Positions 7,679 to 16,435 of a DNA stretch of 32,986 nucleotides are shown here, piece by piece; the first letter of the stretch is position 1, and every line of letters starts with the position of its first letter. Source of the DNA: Gammaproteobacteria bacterium (lineage in GTDB: Bacteria > Pseudomonadota > Gammaproteobacteria > Pseudomonadales > Azotimanducaceae); NCBI GenBank assembly GCA_002726655.1, contig PBRP01000093.1, positions 1-32,986 of the forward strand, read 5' to 3'. The notes under the pieces were generated by a model. The model saw only the letters and a program-made list of their open reading frames with translations, did not search any database and was not told the origin of the DNA. A program made the position numbers and the translations under genes.

Positions 7679-8842
7679 TCAGACCTGTAACCGGACCTCA
7701 ATATCGCTTACCGGATAGGTTGCGCAGGAGTGGATGTAGTTGTACTCCCTGTCGGCTTTCCTTAGCCGAACGCTATCCGGTGAATAGACATTTCCCGTTA
7801 CCAGTTTGATTCTGCACAAACTGCATTCACCCGCCCGGCAGGTCGCCGGCACGATGATGTTATGCCGTTCCAGGGAATTCAGAATCGGCTCCATGACGCT
7901 TGCCTCGATCACGGGTCCACCGGAGACCTTGATTTGAACACGAGTGTCGGCGGTCACATCTTGTGGCCAACCGGGCAGCCTTGTGGGATCAGCTGGCGGC
8001 GCCTGGACTTCCCGTTTGATCTGATGCTCATCCAGCCCGAGTGACACGAGTTCCTTCACCACCAGGCGATACATCTCTTCAGGTCCGCACAGGAAAAATC
8101 GTTTTCCATCAAGGCTTCCAATGAGTTTCGATATCAGGTCCGCGGTGATGAAACCGGTATGTCCGTCATAGCCGTCATCCGGCTCGGAAAGGACCAGATG
8201 CAGATCGAATCGGTCAAAGGTATCGTGAAGTTCCTCGAGTTCTCTTCTGAACAACACATCATCATTTCGGGCACAACCATAGATCAGTTCGATCTTCACG
8301 TTATGGTTATTCTTCTCGTGGAAGTTTCTCACCATGCTCATGAATGGCGTGATGCCGCAGCCCCCTGCAATGAACACCAGCCGGTCCCCATGGATCAGTG
8401 GATTGTAAACGAACTGACCGGTGGGAGCTGAGGTTTCAAGACTATCACCCACTTTCAATTCATTCAGCAGATAGTCGGATACGAATCCGTTCTCTATCGA
8501 ACGCACGGTAATCTCGTAGTAAGCCCGCTGATTGGGAGATGAAGAAATGCTGTAGGCTCTGTTCGTGGTGACACCATTCACATTTACTTTCACATTGATG
8601 TGCTGACCGGCCATGAACGGCGGCAGGTAACCACCCATGGGAGTCAGGCGAATGGTTTTACTACCCGGCGACGCCGAAATGATTGATGCCACTTGCATAT
8701 CGATCTTTTTTGGATGATACAAATTGACAACACGCGCGACGTTGCCTCTGGTCGCCCGGTGGTCGGGGCTGAACTTCCTTGATACACGAATTTCCTCGCG
8801 AATCGCGTCTATATCCTTCATATCATCAAAATCATATGCCAT
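7679..8842 (-). CDS. FAD/NAD(P)-binding ferredoxin-type reductase with C-terminal 2Fe-2S domain
   Basis: A 387-residue electron-transfer protein. After an N-terminal extension of about 45 residues, an FNR-like flavin domain carries RAYSISSSPN near residue 97, followed by an NAD(P)-binding domain with GGCGITPFMSM near 160 and a FLCGPEEMY motif near 250. The C-terminal domain is a plant-type 2Fe-2S ferredoxin with cysteine spacing C-x4-C-x2-C-x29-C (CRAGECSLC near 333). This is the architecture of reductases that feed oxygenases, desaturases or reductive enzymes from NAD(P)H. The start overlaps the end of the preceding flavoprotein gene by 11 bases, so the two are one operon and probably partners, with this protein passing electrons to or from the FAD enzyme. 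Confidence 0.9.
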   Translation of the reverse strand: MAYDFDDMKDIDAIREEIRVSRKFSPDHRATRGNVARVVNLYHPKKIDMQVASIISASPGSKTIRLTPMGGYLPPFMAGQHINVKVNVNGVTTNRAYSISSSPNQRAYYEITVRSIENGFVSDYLLNELKVGDSLETSAPTGQFVYNPLIHGDRLVFIAGGCGITPFMSMVRNFHEKNNHNVKIELIYGCARNDDVLFRRELEELHDTFDRFDLHLVLSEPDDGYDGHTGFITADLISKLIGSLDGKRFFLCGPEEMYRLVVKELVSLGLDEHQIKREVQAPPADPTRLPGWPQDVTADTRVQIKVSGGPVIEASVMEPILNSLERHNIIVPATCRAGECSLCRIKLVTGNVYSPDSVRLRKADREYNYIHSCATYPVSDIEVRLQV

Positions 8843-10340
8843 CGTTTCGGCCCTCCATGCCCAGTTCTCTCAGCATCAATGAAGACACCGCATGACCTGA
8901 TAAATAGGTTGTGTGGAAACCACCATAGAAGATTGAAGCGCCACAAAAGTACAGGCCTTCAATGGGCGATTTCGCATTGAGTTTGTTGGTGATCAGATCC
9001 TTGATATTGACCCCCTCACCAAAAATCTGCCCGCTTGGTGTGCCCAGATACCGCATGTGTGTAATAGGCGTGCTGATTTCCATCTCTTCGATATGTTCAC
9101 GGACGTTTGGGTAAAATCTGTCAAGTAGGTCGAGTGCTTTGTCCGCCAGCTTGAACTTGTTCTCGTGGTATGTTTCGGGCGGCATATCAAGCCAGGAGTC
9201 CATTCCCTGCCCAACCAGCAGGTCGAGGATGCAGGTGCCTTCCTCGCTGTAATCCGGATTATCGATATTATGGCAACCAATAAACCCACCAGAGACTCCT
9301 TCGGCATCGTAGTGACTTCCCACATAAGGATCCTGTTCACTCGTGGGGTCGAGGGCAAAGGTAATACCGTGTTCCAGACCCGCTTCCTGTGCAGAACAGT
9401 TGAGCCCCAGATAGAGGCCAAAAACCGTTGGGCCAACACGAGTTACCTTCAGATCAGAAAACGTCTCTTCAGGTACCTTGTCATCATCAATCAGATCGAT
9501 GTAGGTCCTCATTTTGCTGGCATTTGATAGGACCGATCTTGCAGTGAAACTGCGACCATCGGCCAACTCAACACCCGTTGCATGCCCGTCTTCAACTGCA
9601 ATTTTCGTGACTTCCGCGCCGTACACGACGGTTCCGCCACAGCTTTCAAACTCTTCAAGGAGTGTATTGGAAATCGCCTGCGCCCCACTATTTACATGGT
9701 GCCCGGTATCGACTTCGTTGGCCATTGAAAACATGAGGTAGGGAAGTATGTCAGGTGGAAGCGAGAGTGTGCCCAGATACATGGAATAGATGGATCGAAC
9801 CAGCGGGTGCTTAATGTATTTGTCCATCACTTCGATGGCCGGCCGGGTTCCGATATCGAACAGGAGTGGAAATTTGGTGGAATTGATCTCCCCGCCCAGT
9901 TCATCGTACAAACGATAGAGTTCTTCTGCCATGGCCTCGTTCAATGCCTGGAATTTCAGGATATTGTCTTTTTCTTCCGGGGCGATGGCCGTCAGCATGG
10001 CCAGAAATTTGTCTTTGTAAAACGGAACGGCTATCTCTGGTTGTCCCAATACATTGATAGAAAATATTTCATCCTGCCGAATGAACTTGATCTTGTCGTA
10101 GACATCAAGCTCCTCGAATATTTTCCTGAGCGGTCCTTTTTTTTCATCTGTTCCGATTCCCCACAGTGTGTGCAGACCCACATCGAACTCAAATCGACCC
10201 CGTACAAATGTGGTACCGGCACCACCTGGGATATTGTGCTTTTCAAGCAACAACACCTTCTTATCTGACTTGGCAAGATTGAGCGCCCCAACGAGACCTC
10301 CATTTCCTGCTCCGATTACAATCGAATCAAAACTTTGCAT
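8832..10340 (-). CDS. Phytoene-desaturase/retinol-saturase-like FAD oxidoreductase
   Basis: A 502-residue FAD enzyme of the CrtI/CrtISO/retinol saturase type. The N-terminal dinucleotide site reads VIGAGNGGLVGALNLA with the acidic end of strand 2 at LLLEKHNIPGG, followed by the family segment GRFEFDVGLHTLWG. The C-terminal FAD contact is GLYFCGASIFYGGFHTTYLSGH. Family members add or remove hydrogens at polyene or related double bonds. The partner reductase encoded immediately downstream is unusual for a carotenoid desaturase, and no other carotenoid gene is present, so a saturase or other alkene-reducing role on a lipid or xenobiotic is possible. A GAGGTTAGG ribosome site precedes ATG 10340. 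Substrate unknown. Confidence 0.85.
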   Translation of the reverse strand: MQSFDSIVIGAGNGGLVGALNLAKSDKKVLLLEKHNIPGGAGTTFVRGRFEFDVGLHTLWGIGTDEKKGPLRKIFEELDVYDKIKFIRQDEIFSINVLGQPEIAVPFYKDKFLAMLTAIAPEEKDNILKFQALNEAMAEELYRLYDELGGEINSTKFPLLFDIGTRPAIEVMDKYIKHPLVRSIYSMYLGTLSLPPDILPYLMFSMANEVDTGHHVNSGAQAISNTLLEEFESCGGTVVYGAEVTKIAVEDGHATGVELADGRSFTARSVLSNASKMRTYIDLIDDDKVPEETFSDLKVTRVGPTVFGLYLGLNCSAQEAGLEHGITFALDPTSEQDPYVGSHYDAEGVSGGFIGCHNIDNPDYSEEGTCILDLLVGQGMDSWLDMPPETYHENKFKLADKALDLLDRFYPNVREHIEEMEISTPITHMRYLGTPSGQIFGEGVNIKDLITNKLNAKSPIEGLYFCGASIFYGGFHTTYLSGHAVSSLMLRELGMEGRNDGI

Positions 10341-10693
10341 CCTAACCTCATCCTATTAGGCCGGGTCCGCAGGGTAGAACCGGGAAAACCATGTCCAACT
10401 ATACTATCAATTCATCACCTCTACCGACAGGTGTGGCACCAGCGATATCAACATCGATCATACAGATATCGCCTCTCTTTTTGAAATTGCTGGAGTCAGA
10501 CCTCAGAGCAAACCGACATCGTAAGCACAAACCCAAGAGAGTCGACAATTGACCGAATGCCGGTAAATGTGACGATCAATTTTTGTAGTTCGCCGCCTAG
10601 TGCGCCGAGGAAAACAGATATTCTGCAATACTTGATGACAACTAGGCTGCTGCTTTATGCTCTTTGCGGACATATGACTCTGATCAGGCGCTA
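10341..10693. other. Intergenic region upstream of the flavoprotein operon
   Basis: No convincing gene or RNA seen. It should contain the promoter of the minus-strand flavoprotein operon near 10350-10420 and the end of the broken TolB/TPR gene; I could not pick out a clear promoter or terminator. Confidence 0.5.
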
Positions 10694-12526
10694 CTAAAAA
10701 GGCAGCGGTGGAAACTCCAGCCTGGCAATGGATTCATCGTCCAGACCGGCTTCCCGTAGAATCCTTTCGTATTCTGGATGGGCATAGAATTTGGCCATAA
10801 ATGCTCCTGATGGGTTTCTAAAAAAGATTGATAGAGCGGTGGATTTCTGGACACTCTGTTCAAAGTAGGACAAGGCAAGTTCCACATTTTGCTCTAACAT
10901 TGCTTTTTGGATTACTGCTGTACCGAGTTGATCTGCTGATTCCTGTTGTAGGCTATCCAAAATGGCTTTCACCTGATTCCTGTCACCTTTCATCTGCGCA
11001 ACTATCGCTTCATGCAGGGTGTAGTTTTGCACCGAAAACCATGCCTCCCGACCCCGGTCAAGTTGTGCCTGAACACCATCGACGTCGTCCTGCGCAAGAG
11101 CGAAGTAGGCGATATTCCATCCCACTTTGTAGCCGAACTTCTCCGCCATCCGGTATGCATCACTTGCTTCATCGTGGCGACCAAGAAATGAAAGCGCTAT
11201 TCCTCGATCAAGATGTGAAACAGCGTGGAGAGGGCTTGCCTTTAGTCCCTGGTCAAAAACCTCAATGGCTCGCTCGAATTGAAATAGAGTTACCAACATC
11301 CACCCGTAGTAGTCCAGCAGATCAGGATTGGTCGGATACTGCCGAATCAGGGGGTCGATCTCGTTTATAGCCCGCTGGTAATCTTGATCCACCAAATAGT
11401 AAAGCAAGGCACTTAGAATTCTTGTTTCAACGTGCATGGGATCGATTGCAAGTGCTCTCTCATGGAACCCTCTTGCTTGCGAACTATGCTCATCAGCTAA
11501 GTGCAGTTCTAACCCTATCAGGGTTACATGAACTACAGCCAGCCCTGCAAGCGCATCCACATATTTCGGATCGTGACTGATTGCCTGCTCGTAGAATTAC
11601 ATCGCCTGCTCTAGCTCCCAACGGTCTAAGTGGAATCGACCTAAAAGATAAGCATTGTGGGCATCAAGATTTTCAGTCGATTGTGTAGAAATATCTGAAC
11701 CAAGTATCTCGGTATTCAGTGCCTTTAAGATGTGTTGGGTGATTTCATCCTGCACCTTAAAAATATCCGTTAGCTCTCTATCGTACTGATCTGATCAGAC
11801 GTGTGCACCATCGGCCACGCTATTCAACTGAGCTGCAACGCGAATTTTGTTTCCTGCTTTTCTGACGCTGCCTTCCAGAATGTGCGTCACATCTAACTTC
11901 GCACCTATTTCCCTGATGTCCTGGTTTGCACCTTTGAATTGAAAGGAAGAAGTCCTGGCGATAACTTTCATCTGCGTGTTTCTCACCAGAGCGTTCAGAA
12001 TATCTTCCGAAATACCATCGGAGAAGTATTCCTGCTCAGGATCGCTGCTCATATTGGTGAAAGGGAGCACAGCGATTGAGGGTTCTTCTTCCTCTACAGT
12101 TACAGTCACGTTCTCAACTGATTGCTCTAAAACCTCCGCCGGTTGCTCAAACGGTTCTGGGCTGCGGAGATACAACAACCCTACCGCAACAACCAACATA
12201 CCGATAATGACGTACTCTATCTTGTGGCTCTTACGCAGTGGCTCTTGTTCTTCCCTGGATTGTTCTGTGGAACGGACGATGCCATCAGGAGTAACATCAA
12301 AAAGCCAGGCCAGGATCAGGGCGATGGGAAAACCGATTAGTAGTGCACCAACCAGTGTGGTCTGAAACCAGTCAGGGAAAGAAAACGGGTCTGCGAGAAC
12401 GTCCGACACTTGCACCAGCACCCACGCAGCAACGACATACATCGTGCCGACCCGAAATACGCTTCGGCGTTTGAGTTCTTCCCAGATGCCGCGTGGTTGT
12501 TCTTCAGTCACCACTTTATCTCGCAT
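10694..12526 (-). pseudogene. TolB-like/TPR membrane signalling protein interrupted by two in-frame stops
   Basis: One continuous reading frame runs from ATG 12526 to the stop at 10694 and encodes a typical protein with a CadC/cyclase-like membrane N-terminus, TolB-like domain and TPRs, but two stop codons break it. Residues 1-85 hold WEELKRRSVFRVGTMYVVAAW and two membrane helices, then a third helix near 110-125. A TolB-like domain follows (SIAVLPFTNMSSDPEQEYFSDGI, HILEGSVRKAGNKIRVAAQL). The first stop is TGA at 11797-11795, where the family has Trp (AHVWSDQYDREL). The second is TAA at 11599-11597, where Gln is likely (QAMQFYEQAI). TPR repeats continue to the end. Both are single-base transitions, so the loss looks recent. 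Two separate genes are unlikely because the frame never shifts. Confidence 0.85.
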
Positions 12527-12881
12527 TTAAGACGATACAAGGTTCAGGGAGGTCTTGAATTGCCTAGTTTACTTTTTACGCTGTGGTGAGGCTAAAGTAT
12601 CGGGCGCTCATTGTCTAACTGGAGTCTTCCTCATCACACGTCAGGGCTCGCCGTGTATTCATGAGGTGTGAATCAGGATATTCGCTCCCAGTTCATCCTT
12701 TATCAGTCTGCCTTCGGCTGATCCCCGACGCTAACTGCCCATTAGCGGATACAACTAATTGTGGCAAATTTCTCAGGATAGGGTGTTCATGCTTCTTACC
12801 CTCTTCCGAGATAGTGGCATTTACAGTTACTATACTCCACGTATTCACTCATTCATTTAGATCTCAAACAGGCGAACTATT
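12527..12881. other. Divergent intergenic region before the nitroreductase
   Basis: No gene recognised. The right end must hold the nitroreductase promoter; a TATACT hexamer at 12831-12836 is a possible -10 element but no good -35 box is spaced from it. A weak AGGCG ribosome site lies at about 12869. Confidence 0.45.
12831..12838 (+). promoter_or_regulatory. TATACTCC element, copy 1
   Basis: TATACTCC followed by AC, 51 bases before the nitroreductase start. The same octamer recurs upstream of the SnoaL-like and SDR genes on the same strand. It could be a -10 region or part of a regulator site; neither is proven. Confidence 0.25.
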
Positions 12882-13676
12882 ATGGAATTGAAAGAAGTTT
12901 TGGGCTTGCGTCGTTCAATCAGGTTTGTAAAACCGTATAAGCCGGTGGAACCAGAGAAAATTCAGATGATGTTCGAAGCAGCAAGAATTGCTTCACACTG
13001 GGGAAATGTGCAAAGCCTTCGGGGAGTCGCAGTATTCAGAGACAGTGCCCCTGAAGAGGTTTTGCAGCAGGTAACTGGCCTGGTTATGGGATGGCAGATC
13101 AAAATAGCACCTGTAACTATCGTATGGTATGTACAACCAGAAGCAGTTGACGAACAGGCCGATAGATTACGTGAGGTTACTCGCGCTGGTGCCATGGGAT
13201 TTGGCGGACCAGAAGCACGCATGAAGGCGCTTGAAGAAAAGTTAATACCATTGTTCGACGGTATTCTGGAAGGTGCAAAAGCCCCGGGGATGAATGAAGT
13301 CGATTGCGGTCAGGGTATCGCTCAGGCAACTCTCATGGCATATGACCTTGGCCTGGGCACATGTTGTCTTGGTACACCCAATGGCCCTGGGATTCTGAAA
13401 GCACTGGGTGTCAGCGGCCAGGCCAGGCTGCTTTTTCTGCAAACTGTCGGTTACCCGCTGGAAGAAAGAGAGGCTGGTGGACAGCGCCCGCGAATGCCAT
13501 TCGAAAAGTTGTTCCACATGAATACAACTAACACACCCTACCCCAGAGATGATGATGTCGTTGAGTATCTCACGGATGAAGGGTTTTTTACGGAACCTGG
13601 GCCTCTACCCTATCGAGATGATGAGTTGGAATTCGTGAAGCAGGCACTTGGTCTCGAAGGAGATGGCTTACTGTAA
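12882..13676 (+). CDS. Nitroreductase family protein
   Basis: A 264-residue FMN-dependent oxidoreductase. The N-terminal FMN-phosphate motif reads GLRRSIRFVKPYKPVEPEKI (residues 8-27), followed by the helix A-R-I-A-S-H-W-G-N-V-Q that lines the flavin pocket. In the second half DCGQGIAQATLMAYDLGLGTC near residue 142 and LFLQTVGYPLEE near 188 complete the fold. Family members reduce nitro groups, quinones or enones with NAD(P)H, and some act as dehalogenases or in ring cleavage. The C-terminal 60 residues after the core (from about 205) form an extension rich in acidic and aromatic residues. It is a monocistronic plus-strand gene. Substrate not predictable. Confidence 0.88.
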   Translation: MELKEVLGLRRSIRFVKPYKPVEPEKIQMMFEAARIASHWGNVQSLRGVAVFRDSAPEEVLQQVTGLVMGWQIKIAPVTIVWYVQPEAVDEQADRLREVTRAGAMGFGGPEARMKALEEKLIPLFDGILEGAKAPGMNEVDCGQGIAQATLMAYDLGLGTCCLGTPNGPGILKALGVSGQARLLFLQTVGYPLEEREAGGQRPRMPFEKLFHMNTTNTPYPRDDDVVEYLTDEGFFTEPGPLPYRDDELEFVKQALGLEGDGLL

Positions 13677-13862
13677 GTAGTGGTCCCCCCCCCAGGAAAA
13701 AGGAGGGATAGAGTGGAAGAAACACGTGGGAGCCCCGTCAGAGGAGGATGAACATCTCATTGATCCAGTTGAGAAATGATGTGATTCATCCTTCCAATCT
13801 TCGCCCGAAGAGATGCGGCTGAGACCTGTCCAGACTGACAATTAGCGTTACAATACGTAACC

Positions 13863-15074
13863 ATGCCCACTGATGACAACTTTTCTGAAACCATTCGGCG
13901 GTTAGGCGAAACCGCCAACATGGACTTAACCGAATGGTTTAAGCACCAGGATTGGCTTGGCCAGAATCAAAAGGAAGCATCGGCACTGGAAATGCGGCTG
14001 CGAGATGTCTGGAACCTCGGTCGCAACATCATCCTACAGTGGTCACAACAGACCAAGGGCATCAAGATTCTGGCCGTCCCACACTATGTCATTGCAGGGG
14101 ATTACAATGACGACATTCCTTCGATCGTAGTTGAACACCAGGAATTCATTAAGGGAATACTATCGGGTCCCAAACAGGTTGACCCTGATGAAATGGAGAA
14201 TGTTGCATCAATCCTAGGCTATCGCCCCATCGATATTATTCTCGGGAAAAGATCCTGGCGACTGCCTGAAGGGGTCACCGATGAAATTGTCAAAAGATTC
14301 GAAACAAACTACGTGGAAGAACAGGCTGTTGCCCTCTTCGATATTGTCGGCTTTTCCCTCTATTCCCCACTTGAACAGGTGACACAACTCAATAGCCTGT
14401 CATATTCGCTTAACGCTGCTCATGCGCGAATGTTAACCAAGGAACGGGATATTGATTTCGCCAGGTCTACAACAGGAGATGGGTTCTATGTCTGGAACCG
14501 TGACACCAGCATCCAGGCCAATATCAATCTGTACCACTTTATGCACCTTGCCCTCGCCGACAATGCGATTGCCAGGTCAAAATCCAGCGGCAGCGTCACG
14601 CCAGAAATGCGAGCAGCTTTTCATGTCGGCAGCCACTACGAATTTTACCAGTCGGAAGAGTTGAGCCCAACGAGGAATATTTTCATCGTCGGTGACGTCA
14701 CCATTGAACTTGCCCGTATGGTAGATCGTGCCAGTCCAGGACAAGTGTTGGTTGGGGACTTTCTCGCACCAATGATCAACGCTGACAATGGCAAAACAGA
14801 ACGGGTGGACACCGTCAGGTTTATCGAATTGACGCAGGACTCCCTCTCAAGCCTTGAAGGTCTGGTGCTTTCAGGTGAGCGCGTTGATGCTATTCGATGT
14901 TATCTGACGGGCGATAATCGTGGTAATGATTTTGCTGTCAGAAAATACCTGATTGCCGACAAACATGGCCTTACAAGACATACGTTTAACGCAAAAATTA
15001 ATATATATCGAGAGAATTCAGCCCCCATTTTCCTCGGGCTTCAGGATGGGGATATTAAGCTCGAGCGTATTTGA
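13863..15074 (+). CDS. Class III nucleotidyl cyclase-like protein
   Basis: 403 residues. The first 150 residues form a helical and mixed region with no family I recognise. Residues 153-300 look like a class III cyclase homology domain: the first metal-binding Asp in ALFDIVGFS (D160), the beta-hairpin with the second Asp in TTGDGFYVW (D206), and the later segment GDVTIELARMVDRASPGQV (277-295). In active cyclases this last segment reads G-D-x-V-N-x-A-x-R, giving the catalytic Asn and Arg. Here Arg285 remains but the Asn position is Ile281. The protein may therefore be a weak cyclase, a pseudo-cyclase sensor, or an enzyme with different chemistry. The C-terminal 100 residues are unassigned. No good ribosome site precedes ATG 13863. 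Confidence 0.7.
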   Translation: MPTDDNFSETIRRLGETANMDLTEWFKHQDWLGQNQKEASALEMRLRDVWNLGRNIILQWSQQTKGIKILAVPHYVIAGDYNDDIPSIVVEHQEFIKGILSGPKQVDPDEMENVASILGYRPIDIILGKRSWRLPEGVTDEIVKRFETNYVEEQAVALFDIVGFSLYSPLEQVTQLNSLSYSLNAAHARMLTKERDIDFARSTTGDGFYVWNRDTSIQANINLYHFMHLALADNAIARSKSSGSVTPEMRAAFHVGSHYEFYQSEELSPTRNIFIVGDVTIELARMVDRASPGQVLVGDFLAPMINADNGKTERVDTVRFIELTQDSLSSLEGLVLSGERVDAIRCYLTGDNRGNDFAVRKYLIADKHGLTRHTFNAKINIYRENSAPIFLGLQDGDIKLERI

Positions 15075-15147
15075 TTGCACGCGTGGCCAGAGAGTTGCGC
15101 GTCATTCTGATCACACAAAAAAAGACCTTGAATCTTCCACAATTTGA

Positions 15148-15225
15148 GAACGATTTGTAGCAAGAGTTGGAGATGCAGGAAAGGGATTCGTTGTTCTTGC
15201 TGATGAAATAAGGAAAATAGTATGA
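15148..15225 (+). pseudogene. Relic of a methyl-accepting chemotaxis protein signalling domain
   Basis: Between an in-frame TGA at 15145-15147 and TGA 15223-15225 the plus strand reads 25 codons ending V-G-D-A-G-K-G-F-V-V-L-A-D-E-I-R-K-I-V. This is the most conserved tip of the MCP signalling hairpin (A-R-A-G-E-x-G-R-G-F-A-V-V-A-D-E-V-R-K-L-A), where CheA/CheW bind. Nothing else of a receptor is present. The fragment is too short to be a gene and is best read as a remnant of a lost receptor. Confidence 0.65.
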
Positions 15226-15253
15226 AGCTACAAAAATGACCATGCAGTTCATT

Positions 15254-15269
15254 ATCATCAATTGATGAT
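15254..15269. promoter_or_regulatory. Perfect 16-base palindrome ATCATCAATTGATGAT
   Basis: The 8-base half sites are perfectly symmetric with no spacer, a form typical of a dimeric repressor operator. It lies 38 bases before the preferred korA start at 15308, where a regulator could block transcription or initiation. It is followed by a short pyrimidine run (TTTCCCTTTTT), so a terminator-like role cannot be fully excluded. Confidence 0.45.
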
Positions 15270-15307
15270 TTCCCTTTTTAGTAATACCTGGTCCGAGGGT
15301 GTTCTTA

Positions 15308-16435
15308 GTGCCACTTGAATTTATAGAAGGAAATGAAGCAATCGCACGTGGCGCGGTGAGAGCTGGTTGTGGTTTTTTTGCCGGATACCCCATCACCCCC
15401 GCATCTACCCTTTTGCAGTACATGCTGGATCTTATGCCGAGAAATGACGGCACGGCCATTCAGGCTGAGGATGAAATTGCTTCGATCGGCTTCTGCATTG
15501 GCGCTTCAATGGCTGGTCGAAAAGCCATGACTGCAACGAGTGGGCCGGGCATTAGCCTCTATAGTGAAAACATTGGCCTTGCGATCATTGGAGAAACCCC
15601 CCTGGTGATTGTCAATGTTCAACGGCAGGGTCCTGCTACAGGTTCAGCGACCAAGGGAGCAGAAGGTGATATCCAGTTTACCCGCTGGATAACCTCTGGC
15701 GGTATGCCGATCATTGCCCTTAGTCCGGCAAATGTGGCGGAAGCCTATGAACTAACGGTAAGGGCCTTTAATCTTGCCGAACAATATCGCATTCCTGTGT
15801 TCTTGCTGACGAACAAAGAAATTGGACTTACGCAGGAAACCGTTGATCTGGACAGTGTACGACTTCCAGAGATCATCAATCGAACGAGAGCATCAGCATC
15901 GGAAGCATATAAACCGCATCAGTTTGGCTCGATTGAACAAGTGCCCGTAATTTCTGATTTTGGCGGTGAACATGTCACGCAATTCACAACCTCAACTCAT
16001 GATCAAAATGGGTACCTGACTTCTGACCCTGAAATTGCTCAGAACATGATCGATCATTACATCGCAAAAATCGAAGCAGCAACAGATGAAATTGCCTTGT
16101 ACAGGGAGGATATGCAGGAGGGGGCGGAACTGCTGTTCATCAGCTATGGCATCACGTCCCGCTCAGCATCAGTTGCGGTGAAACAATTGCGAGATGAAGG
16201 TTTTGGAGTTTCTTCCCTGGTTATTCAGAGCCTTTTCCCCGTACCAGAGACCGCCATCAAGGCTGCAATGAAAGGGATCAGGAAAACAATTGTTCCTGAA
16301 ATGAATATGGGACAGTACAAGCTCGAAATTGAACGACTCGCACCAGATGGTATGTCAGTTATCGGTGTCAACAAAATGGATACTACTTTGCTTTCACCTT
16401 CAGAAATTATCGCCCGGGGTGGCTGTCGTGACTGA
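15308..16435 (+). CDS. korA: 2-oxoacid:ferredoxin oxidoreductase, alpha subunit
   Basis: A 375-residue alpha subunit of the pyruvate/2-oxoglutarate:ferredoxin oxidoreductase family. Near the N-terminus EFIEGNEAIARGAVRAGC and GYPITPAST are the family hallmarks; QAEDEIASIGFCIGAS, TSGPGISLYSENIGLA and QRQGPATG follow. It binds the 2-oxoacid and, with beta, thiamine diphosphate, and converts a 2-oxoacid plus CoA to acyl-CoA, CO2 and reduced ferredoxin. GTG 15308 is chosen because a GAGG site lies about nine bases upstream and homologues begin near EFIEGN; GTG 15299 is an in-frame alternative. There is no gamma domain here; it is on the beta subunit. The stop overlaps the beta start by eight bases. 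The 2-oxoglutarate assignment is a guess; pyruvate or branched-chain acids are possible. Confidence 0.88.
   Translation: MPLEFIEGNEAIARGAVRAGCGFFAGYPITPASTLLQYMLDLMPRNDGTAIQAEDEIASIGFCIGASMAGRKAMTATSGPGISLYSENIGLAIIGETPLVIVNVQRQGPATGSATKGAEGDIQFTRWITSGGMPIIALSPANVAEAYELTVRAFNLAEQYRIPVFLLTNKEIGLTQETVDLDSVRLPEIINRTRASASEAYKPHQFGSIEQVPVISDFGGEHVTQFTTSTHDQNGYLTSDPEIAQNMIDHYIAKIEAATDEIALYREDMQEGAELLFISYGITSRSASVAVKQLRDEGFGVSSLVIQSLFPVPETAIKAAMKGIRKTIVPEMNMGQYKLEIERLAPDGMSVIGVNKMDTTLLSPSEIIARGGCRD

Noticed and set aside
11795-11797. TGA in the TolB/TPR gene as selenocysteine or recoded Trp
   Set aside because: The family has Trp here, a second stop of a different type (TAA) follows in the same frame, and other genes in the window use TGA as a stop.
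13685-13693. Run of nine C after the nitroreductase gene, possible phase-variation tract
   Set aside because: It is outside coding sequence, follows the stop codon and is not placed at a promoter; it could only affect mRNA 3' end.
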